6,121 bases of DNA from an uncultured Rhodanobacteraceae bacterium (lineage in GTDB: Bacteria > Pseudomonadota > Gammaproteobacteria > Xanthomonadales > Rhodanobacteraceae): NCBI GenBank assembly GCA_937902695.1, contig CALFNI010000262.1, positions 1 through 6,121 of the forward strand, written 5' to 3'. The translations under genes were made by a program, and so were the position numbers. Position 1 is the stretch's first letter; each line of letters begins with the position of its first letter. Under the pieces are notes generated by a model. The model saw only the letters and a list, made by a program, of their open reading frames with translations, had not been told where the DNA came from and did not search any database. This document shows positions 1 through 4,650 of the stretch, one piece after another.

Positions 1-1160
1 GCGAGTTCTGGCAGAAAAAGCCGCTGCTGATCCGCGGCGCATTCAAGGAGTTCCGCGATCCGCTGGCACCGGACGACCTCGCGGGCCTCGCCTGCGAGCC
101 GTCGGCGCTCGCGCGCATCGTCGTGCACGAGGCGAAGCGCGATCGCTGGACGCTCCGCGGCGGCCCCTTCGGCGCGGACGATTTCGCGCGGCTGCCCAAG
201 CGCGACTGGACGCTGCTCGTGCAGGATGTCGACAAATGGGACGGCGACGCCGCCGTATTGCTGGCGCACTTCACGTTCCTGCCGCGCTGGCGCATCGACG
301 ACATCATGGTGAGCTACGCCGTCGACGGCGGCTCGGTCGGCGCGCACGTCGACAATTACGACGTCTTCCTGCTGCAGGGACTCGGGCGCCGGCGCTGGTG
401 CATCAGCACCGATCCGGCGGCGCCGAAAGCGACGCGCGACGACGCGGAGATCAAGCTGCTGCGGACGTTCGAGCCGACGCACGAATGGGTGCTGGAGCCC
501 GGCGACATGCTGTACCTGCCGCCGGGCGTGCCGCATCACGGCGTCGCGATCGGCGAGTGCATGACGTATTCGATCGGCATGCGCGCACCGTCGCGTGCGG
601 AGCTGCTGATCGATTTTGCCGAAACGTTCGCGGCGGAGTGGCCGGAGGAGCTGCGCTTCGGCGACGCAGGTCTCGCACCCGCACACGGCGACGGCGAGAT
701 CGACGACGCCGCGTTTGCGCGGGTCCTGCAGGCGATGCCCTGGCTGCGTCCCTCGGCGAAGCGCGCCGGCAAGGCCGAAGGCCGTGCGGGCGACGTCGAT
801 GCGTCGATGTTTCGGACCTGGTTCGCCGCGTTCATCACGCGCTATCGGAGCACGCTTGCCGGCGTCCCGCGCGCGCGCAGGATCACCGACGCCGAGCTCG
901 CGCGCGCCGATGCATCGAACGCGAACGTCGTCCGCAATCCGTGGTCGCGCGCCGCATGGCTGCGCGCCGGCCGCGATGCACGCCTCTTCGTCGCCGGCAC
1001 CGGGCTCGCCTGCTCCATCCGCTTCGCGCGCCTCATCGGCAGCGGCGCCGCATTTCCGCTGGCCGAGGCGGCCTCGCCGCGCGATCGTGACGCATTGCGC
1101 AGGCTCGTCGACCTCGGCCATGTCAGCCTCGTGAAACCCGCGCGACGGAGCCATCGATGA
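1..1160 (+). CDS. roxA: Ribosomal protein uL16 arginine hydroxylase (RoxA/YcfD family cupin), 5'-partial
   Basis: Fe(II)/2-oxoglutarate-dependent JmjC-type oxygenase. Family members hydroxylate an arginine of ribosomal protein L16 (uL16) in the cytoplasm. The reading frame is open from base 3, giving 385 visible codons. The first visible residues, EFWQKKPLLIRGAF, match the start of the YcfD fold, so only about 10-20 N-terminal residues should be missing. The GTG at 123 is internal and is not the start. The metal triad is visible: H and D of AHVDNYDVF (codons 345-347 and 351-353) and H of PPGVPHHG (534-536). The GLGRRRW stretch that follows the HxD motif is typical of the family, as are WRIDD and the late RAPSRAELL segment. 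The remaining C-terminal part corresponds to the dimerisation and winged-helix region. The stop overlaps the next gene by four bases (ATGA), suggesting one transcript. Family assignment is firm; the uL16 substrate is inferred from homologues. Confidence 0.92.
   Translation, partial: EFWQKKPLLIRGAFKEFRDPLAPDDLAGLACEPSALARIVVHEAKRDRWTLRGGPFGADDFARLPKRDWTLLVQDVDKWDGDAAVLLAHFTFLPRWRIDDIMVSYAVDGGSVGAHVDNYDVFLLQGLGRRRWCISTDPAAPKATRDDAEIKLLRTFEPTHEWVLEPGDMLYLPPGVPHHGVAIGECMTYSIGMRAPSRAELLIDFAETFAAEWPEELRFGDAGLAPAHGDGEIDDAAFARVLQAMPWLRPSAKRAGKAEGRAGDVDASMFRTWFAAFITRYRSTLAGVPRARRITDAELARADASNANVVRNPWSRAAWLRAGRDARLFVAGTGLACSIRFARLIGSGAAFPLAEAASPRDRDALRRLVDLGHVSLVKPARRSHR
1147..1150 (+). promoter_or_regulatory. 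Ribosome binding site of the acetyltransferase gene, inside roxA
   Basis: GGAG lies six bases before the ATG at 1157, within the last codons of roxA. Together with the ATGA stop/start overlap it supports the chosen start and suggests translational coupling of the two genes. Confidence 0.6.
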
Positions 1161-2128
1161 GCCGCGACGACGTCATCTCCGATTCCTTTCGCGTCGAGCC
1201 TGCGGACTGGGCGACCGACTACGAAGCGTTGCGCGCCGTCCGCGATCCGGTCTTCGTCGACGAGCAGAACGTGCCGATCGAGGACGAGATCGACGCGCAC
1301 GATCCATTGTCCAGGCACGTCATCGCACGCGATGCGGCGAACACGCCGATCGGCACCGGCCGCCTTTCGCCGGAGCGGCTCATCGGGCGCATGGCGGTCA
1401 TCCGCGAGTGGCGCGGCCGCGGCGTCGGCGCGGCGCTCCTCGCGGCGCTGCTGGATCAGGCGCGTGCCCTGGGTTATGCCGCCGTCGAGCTGCATGCGCA
1501 GTCGCACGCGATTCCGTTCTACGAGAAGTTCGGCTTCGAGGCGTACGGCGAGGAGTTCGACGAGTGCGGCATCCCGCACCGCATGATGCGCATCGCGCTC
1601 GCGCCCGTCGCGGCGCGCACGTTCGCGCCGCTGCCGCCGAAGCCCGAGGCGCGCGCGCTCCTCGCCGAGGATCGCGACCAGACCGTTGCCGCGATCGCGG
1701 ATCTCCTGGCCGACACGCGCCACGAGCTCGCAATCTATACGCGTGATCTCGATCCCGCATTGCTCGACGTGCCGCCGATACTCGATGCGATCAAGCGCGT
1801 CGCGCTATCCGGCCGGCGCGCGCGCATCCGCATCCTCGTGCAGGAGCCGCGCAAGCCGCTCGCCGACGGCCACCGCCTGATCGCGCTCGCGCAGCGCCTG
1901 CCGAGCCTGATCGAGCTGCGCACGCCGCAGGAGGAAACCGACCGGCAGTACGCCTCCGCATTCCTGATCAACGACCGGCGCGGATATCTCTTCCGCGTGC
2001 TCGCGAGCAGGAACGAAGGCGAAGGCTCGACGTATGCGCCCGGCCGGCACGCGCAGCTGCGCGAGTATTTCGACCAGGTGTGGGAGCGCTCGGTGCCGAG
2101 CGAGGAATTGCGCCCGCTCGCGCTATGA
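1157..2128 (+). CDS. ElaA-like GNAT N-acetyltransferase with C-terminal PLD-like (DUF7931-type) domain
   Basis: A 323-aa two-domain protein. Residues 10-150 are a GNAT acyl-CoA-dependent acetyltransferase. The acetyl-CoA pyrophosphate loop RGRGVG (86-91) fits R-x-x-G-x-G, and FYEKFGF (121-127) is the usual late GNAT motif. VFVDEQNVP (32-40), the DP..SRHVIA stretch and the ECGIPH segment (136-141) resemble the ElaA/YjcF subgroup. Residues about 172-317 form a second alpha/beta domain (LAIYTRDLDP, ARIRILVQEP, AFLINDRRGYLFR, EYFDQVWERS). I recognise it as the PLD-like domain often fused to these acetyltransferases in gammaproteobacteria. The phospholipase D HxKxxxxD signature is not visible, so this part is probably not catalytic and may bind a ligand or partner. 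The ATG at 1157 has a GGAG site and overlaps the roxA stop. The acetylated substrate is unknown. The coupling to roxA hints at a ribosome-related target, but this is only inference. Confidence 0.85.
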   Translation: MSRDDVISDSFRVEPADWATDYEALRAVRDPVFVDEQNVPIEDEIDAHDPLSRHVIARDAANTPIGTGRLSPERLIGRMAVIREWRGRGVGAALLAALLDQARALGYAAVELHAQSHAIPFYEKFGFEAYGEEFDECGIPHRMMRIALAPVAARTFAPLPPKPEARALLAEDRDQTVAAIADLLADTRHELAIYTRDLDPALLDVPPILDAIKRVALSGRRARIRILVQEPRKPLADGHRLIALAQRLPSLIELRTPQEETDRQYASAFLINDRRGYLFRVLASRNEGEGSTYAPGRHAQLREYFDQVWERSVPSEELRPLAL

Positions 2129-2140
2129 GAGTGGCCGCAC

Positions 2141-2167
2141 GGACTCGCGTCGTCGGGACGCGAGTCC
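2141..2167. terminator. Stem-loop between convergent genes, possible bidirectional terminator
   Basis: GGACTCGCGTC (2141-2151) and its exact reverse complement GACGCGAGTCC (2157-2167) form a perfect 11-bp stem with a 5-base loop. It starts 12 bases after the acetyltransferase stop codon and lies 17 bases beyond the minus-strand stop at 2185, so it could end both convergent transcripts. No T-run follows on either strand, so it is not a canonical intrinsic terminator. It could instead act as a 3'-end stabilising hairpin. Confidence 0.6.
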
Positions 2168-2184
2168 GCTGCGTTGCCGGATGC

Positions 2185-4023
2185 TCAGGGCCTGCGCGCG
2201 CGCGCCGCCATTGCGCTTTCGAAGCTCGAAGGTCCGTTCCAGCCGGGCCGCTGATCCCAGCCGAGCCGGTGCGCGGTCGCCGCGTTGACCGATCCGTCCG
2301 CATTGAGCGTTCCGTTGGCCACGAGGCGACGCAAGCTCTCTTGGGGTAGCGCGCGCTGGAAGAGCGTGTCGCTCGCGGTTTCCGGCACGAAGTCCGTATT
2401 GGGCGCGACCGGCTGGAAATCGCCGAACGCCTTGCGAAGGCCGTTCACCTGATAGTCGAACTCGACATCGGTCGAGCCTGCAATTTCGATGTCATCCAGC
2501 GAGCGGCTCACGCAGTAGAGATTCGCCGGCTGGCCGATGGCGGTCAGCTGCACGGTCAGGCCGTCCTCTGCCGTCACCATCCGGAAGTCGTCGGGAATGT
2601 CGATCCTCGCGCGGCCGTCGACGAGATGACCGGTGCCGCGAAAGTAGGTGCCGACCTCGCGACCTTCGAGGCTCGCGTACCGGATTTCCTTGCTCGGGTC
2701 GGTCGGATGCGGTTCGACGAAATTCTTGGTTCCCGTCGCCGCGAAACCGCCTTCCGCGTAGACAGCCCACGACGAGACGAACGTTCCGTTGCCGGAGCCG
2801 ACGCCGATAACACCAGGATTGCCGCCATTCGATCCTACAAGCGAGCCGGACAACCCCTTCACGCCGGCGCCGGCCCAGGTGTCCGACGTGTCGGACGGTG
2901 CGCCGATGCCGAGCACGCCGATGCCAGTGCTGCCATCGGTGCTGCCGGCGTCGTTCGGTGAGTTTCCGAATACGCCGGCGATCGTACCCGAGCCGAAAAC
3001 GCCGTAGCCGTTGCCGATGTTGAAGCCCGCAACGCCGGAGAAGTTGCTGCCCGACGTGTCGGCGTGCACGCCGTCGCTCGTTACGCTGTGTCCGTAGACG
3101 CCCCAGCCCGAGACCGAGGTGCCGACGGCGCCCGTCGCGCTGGCGCTCGTGCCGTGCACGCCATCGGCGGAGACACTGGTGCCCCAGACGCCGTAGTAAT
3201 TGCTGCTGTCGCCCCAGACGCCGGCCGCGCCCGAGTTGCCGCTCGTGCCCGACGCCGCACCGCGCACGCCGGCTCCGGTCGAGCTCTGTCCGGTGACGCC
3301 GTTGCCGGACGTCGACTGCCCGACGACGCCCTGGCCCGACGGGCTCGATCCGAACACGCCCTTTCCGCCGCCGGTGTTGTTGCCGTAGACGCCGCTGTTG
3401 CCTGCATTCGATGTGACGCCTTGCAGCCCGTCGGCGCCGCCTCCGTTCGCGCTGACGGCGGGACCGCCGCCGCTGTTCGAGACGCTGAACGCCGGACTCG
3501 TGCTCGACGCGGAGCCGGAGAACGGCAGCGTGACGACCCCGGGCGGCCCTTGCGGGCCGGGATCGCCCTGTGGACCGGCCGGCCCTTCGGGACCCGGGGG
3601 ACCGGTCGGCCCCGGCGGTCCGGCAGGGCCTTGCGGGCCCGGATTGCCGCTTGCCGCATACAGCGCGTACGGCGCCGCCGTGATCGGCTGGCGCGGCGAG
3701 AGCGTCGTGAATGCGCCGCCGCCCGCGTCGCGCACGCCGACCTCGATCCAGAGCGCCTGTCCGTCGTAAGGAACGTCGGTGAAGTCGAGCGGCGCGTTGA
3801 TGAGGCCGCCGGCAACCGCCTGCGCGTCGAGCTCCACGGTGTCGATCGCGGTGCCGCCCGTCGACGCCGTGTAGAGCGCGAACTCGAGATCGTAGCTTCC
3901 ATTCGCGGGCGAGCCGTTCTGGTCGAGCTGGCCTTGATAGGTGAATGCGGAGCCGAGCGGATCGGCCGACGCGCCAGCGGCGGCGGCAAGGCTCATCGCG
4001 AGCAACATGGGTGCAAGACGCAT
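2185..4023 (-). CDS. Secreted modular protein with collagen-like stalk, GVxG repeats and conserved C-terminal module
   Basis: A 612-aa predicted secreted protein without an assigned name. The frame is open up to 4518, but the ATG at 4021-4023 is chosen because GGAGG lies seven bases upstream and a classic signal peptide follows ([20 protein letters not shown], cleavage near residues 20/21). Order of parts: residues 26-125 are a head module running from [20 protein letters not shown] to [16 protein letters not shown], a domain I recognise from many environmental bacterial surface proteins. Residues 126-161 are twelve uninterrupted collagen triplets. Residues about 200-407 carry about seventeen G-V-x-G repeats. 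Residues 431-540 are a conserved module ([47 protein letters not shown]). Residues 541-612 are a tail with [13 protein letters not shown] and LGWDQ. There is no visible membrane anchor, sortase signal or autotransporter barrel, and only one cysteine (C504) in the mature part. It is likely an elongated, possibly trimeric, extracellular or surface fibre. Its function is unknown; the tail-fibre-like shape is inference. It is the second gene of an operon with the small secreted protein at 4037-4327. Confidence 0.82.
   Translation of the reverse strand: MRLAPMLLAMSLAAAAGASADPLGSAFTYQGQLDQNGSPANGSYDLEFALYTASTGGTAIDTVELDAQAVAGGLINAPLDFTDVPYDGQALWIEVGVRDAGGGAFTTLSPRQPITAAPYALYAASGNPGPQGPAGPPGPTGPPGPEGPAGPQGDPGPQGPPGVVTLPFSGSASSTSPAFSVSNSGGGPAVSANGGGADGLQGVTSNAGNSGVYGNNTGGGKGVFGSSPSGQGVVGQSTSGNGVTGQSSTGAGVRGAASGTSGNSGAAGVWGDSSNYYGVWGTSVSADGVHGTSASATGAVGTSVSGWGVYGHSVTSDGVHADTSGSNFSGVAGFNIGNGYGVFGSGTIAGVFGNSPNDAGSTDGSTGIGVLGIGAPSDTSDTWAGAGVKGLSGSLVGSNGGNPGVIGVGSGNGTFVSSWAVYAEGGFAATGTKNFVEPHPTDPSKEIRYASLEGREVGTYFRGTGHLVDGRARIDIPDDFRMVTAEDGLTVQLTAIGQPANLYCVSRSLDDIEIAGSTDVEFDYQVNGLRKAFGDFQPVAPNTDFVPETASDTLFQRALPQESLRRLVANGTLNADGSVNAATAHRLGWDQRPGWNGPSSFESAMAARARRP
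2803..3393 (-). repeat. GVxG repeat region within the collagen-like protein
   Basis: Residues 211-407 hold about seventeen copies of a G-V-x-G core. The glycine beginning each core falls at 211, 222, 232, 242, 252, 268, 278, 288, 298 (a GAVG variant), 308, 318 (GVHA), 330, 341, 350, 369, 387 and 404. Spacing is exactly ten residues in two runs, 222-252 and 268-318, and drifts later. Residues between cores are mostly Ser, Thr, Gly and Asn. The DNA repeats are degenerate 30-mers with no long identical copies, so the array is old rather than newly expanded. A stacked beta structure is plausible but not demonstrated. Confidence 0.8.
3541..3648 (-). repeat. Collagen-like Gly-X-Y segment
   Basis: Residues 126-161 of the secreted protein are twelve perfect Gly-X-Y triplets ([18 protein letters not shown], then [18 protein letters not shown]). 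They are rich in proline at X and in proline, glutamine or alanine at Y. Such segments form triple helices in bacterial collagen-like proteins, so the protein is probably a trimer with a short rod between its head and repeat regions. Confidence 0.88.
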
Positions 4024-4030
4024 GACAATC

Positions 4031-4037
4031 CCTCCCT
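4031..4037 (-). promoter_or_regulatory. Ribosome binding site of the collagen-like protein gene
   Basis: On the minus strand GGGAGG stands seven bases before the ATG at 4023 and directly follows the TGA of the preceding gene. It fixes the start well inside the long open frame and shows that the two secreted-protein genes share a transcript. Confidence 0.75.
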
Positions 4038-4327
4038 CAGGAATCGAGACCGTTGGCGAAAATTTCGTCGGTGGCCGGCGCCGAGGCCGGGCTCCAGAAG
4101 CCGTCGTAGAGTCGGTAGCCGCCGGCGCCGAGCATGTCGGTGGCGGGCTGTCCGACGGTCCCGCTGAGACGGAAGGCGCCGCCGTTCGAGGTGGCGCCTC
4201 CCGACGCGATCGCGGCGCGATCGATGCGATAGGTGCCGCCGGCCTGCGCGGCCGCGCGCATCGGCGCCAGCCATGTGCCGGGCAGCAGGGTCGCGAGCGC
4301 GACCGTGACGAGGCGAAGTCGCTGCAT
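4037..4327 (-). CDS. Small secreted protein of the GGxYxLSGTVGQP type
   Basis: A 96-aa protein with a signal peptide (MQRLRLVTVALATLLPGTWL, then APMRAAAQA; cleavage likely after residue 29), leaving about 67 mature residues. The mature part carries TYRIDRAAIASGG (32-44), NGGAFRLSGTVGQP (48-61) and GAGGYRLYDGFW (67-78). This pattern of a Gly-rich strand, SGTVGQP, then GGY-x-L-x-x-GFW, I recognise from small exported proteins of several bacterial phyla. No function is known to me. The C-terminus DEIFANGLDS resembles the IFxDGFE-type endings seen on many secreted proteins of Xanthomonadales relatives. The ATG at 4325-4327 is supported by GGAGG six bases upstream. The gene ends 13 bases before the collagen-like gene, so it is the first gene of a two-gene operon. 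It may be an accessory or binding partner of the larger protein. Confidence 0.78.
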   Translation of the reverse strand: MQRLRLVTVALATLLPGTWLAPMRAAAQAGGTYRIDRAAIASGGATSNGGAFRLSGTVGQPATDMLGAGGYRLYDGFWSPASAPATDEIFANGLDS

Positions 4328-4333
4328 GATGTT

Positions 4334-4340
4334 CCTCCCT
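4334..4340 (-). promoter_or_regulatory. Ribosome binding site of the small secreted protein gene
   Basis: The minus strand reads AGGGAGG six bases before the ATG at 4327. It is nearly the same signal as the one before the downstream gene, so both operon members should be well translated. Confidence 0.7.
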
Positions 4341-4513
4341 CGCCGCGCGCCGAGCCGAGCCGGCTCGCGTCGCGGGCGATCGGCAACATCGCGCGCAGCG
4401 CACCCGCCGTCGTTTCCTTCGCCGTGGATTTTTTCTGGGAGATTTCCTGCTCGCCGGCGCCGGACGGCCTCTGCTCATCGGCGCGCCGGTCCGTTGATAT
4501 CGCCTGCGCCGGA

Positions 4514-4533
4514 GCCACATGACGTTATGTGGC
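4514..4533. promoter_or_regulatory. 20-bp dyad, candidate operator
   Basis: GCCACATGACGTTATGTGGC is a 20-bp inverted repeat with nine of ten base pairs matching; the only mismatch is at 4521/4526. Its centre is about 49 bases before the start point predicted from the -10 box at 4561, so it sits just upstream of the sucA -35 position. It also lies between two divergent units. It does not match CRP or FNR consensus sites as I know them. The regulator is unknown. Confidence 0.5.
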
Positions 4534-4536
4534 AAC

Positions 4537-4566
4537 GCAACACGACGATCGGCGAGAGGCTATACT
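4537..4566 (+). promoter_or_regulatory. Candidate sigma-70 promoter of sucA
   Basis: TATACT at 4561-4566 matches five of six bases of the -10 consensus. The best -35 with allowed spacing is GCAACA (4537-4542, 18-base spacer), which matches only three of six. A strong -10 with a poor -35 suggests activator dependence or a weak promoter. The predicted start is near 4573, giving a leader of about 78 bases. Confidence 0.45.
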
Positions 4567-4578
4567 CTTCGGGTTTCC

Positions 4579-4595
4579 CGGCCGCCTTCCGGCCG
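4579..4595 (+). ncRNA. Leader stem-loop 1 upstream of sucA
   Basis: CGGCCG (4579-4584) pairs with CGGCCG (4590-4595) around the loop CCTTC. It lies a few bases after the predicted transcription start. An overlapping alternative helix, CGGG (4570-4573) with CCCG (4577-4580), cannot form at the same time, so the leader could switch structure. In such GC-rich DNA a short stem may also be chance. Confidence 0.35.
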
Positions 4596-4610
4596 TTCGG
4601 GTGTTGACGC

Positions 4611-4632
4611 GGCGCGCACTGGCGCGCCTTTT
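4611..4632 (+). terminator. Terminator-like stem-loop in the sucA leader (possible attenuator)
   Basis: GGCGCGC (4611-4617) and GCGCGCC (4622-4628) form a perfect all-GC 7-bp stem with loop ACTG, followed at once by TTTT (4629-4632). The run ends 18 bases before the sucA start codon. Flanking GACG (4606-4609) and CGTC (4633-4636) could extend pairing past the T-run. Placed between promoter and gene, it would act as an attenuator or block read-through from upstream. The T-run is short, so activity is uncertain. Confidence 0.45.
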
Positions 4633-4650
4633 CGTCTCGATGGTGTGAGA

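Larger units (their letters stand above)
4328..4650. other. Divergent intergenic control region
   Basis: A 323-base region without a credible gene lies between the minus-strand secreted-protein operon and plus-strand sucA. The sucA-proximal half contains a dyad, a -10 box and two leader stem-loops (listed separately). The operon-proximal half (4328-4500) holds a 12-bp palindrome CGAGCCGGCTCG at 4356-4367, which would lie in the operon's 5' leader, and a six-T run at 4429-4434 with no stem before it. I see no convincing promoter for the minus-strand operon. Confidence 0.7.

Noticed and set aside
123..125. GTG as the start of roxA
   Set aside because: The frame continues upstream to base 3 with residues (EFWQKKPLLIRGAF) that match the N-terminal region of the YcfD family, so this GTG is an internal valine.
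842..1723. 293-codon minus-strand frame opposite roxA and the GNAT gene
   Set aside because: It spans the junction of two clear genes on the other strand and its product is low-complexity and Arg-rich.
2185..4023. Prophage tail-fibre gene
   Set aside because: The fibre-like architecture invites this, but the product has a signal peptide and no phage structural, lysis or integrase genes are nearby.
3064..4167. 367-codon plus-strand frame opposite the collagen-like gene
   Set aside because: Its composition is almost only Ala, Arg, Gly and Asp, with no recognisable domain. The antisense gene carries a signal peptide, collagen triplets and conserved modules.
4429..4434. Six-T run as an intrinsic terminator
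   Set aside because: No inverted repeat precedes it; the nearby CGCCGT copies are direct repeats.
4024..4518. N-terminal extension of the collagen-like protein frame (165 extra codons)
   Set aside because: The extension is Arg/Pro/Ser-rich, overlaps the small secreted protein gene in another frame and hides the signal peptide. The ATG at 4023 has a proper ribosome binding site.
4494..4522. TTGATA as the -35 of a second plus-strand promoter
   Set aside because: At a 17-base spacing the -10 would be ACATGA, a poor match, and the better TTATGT lies 25 bases away, too far.
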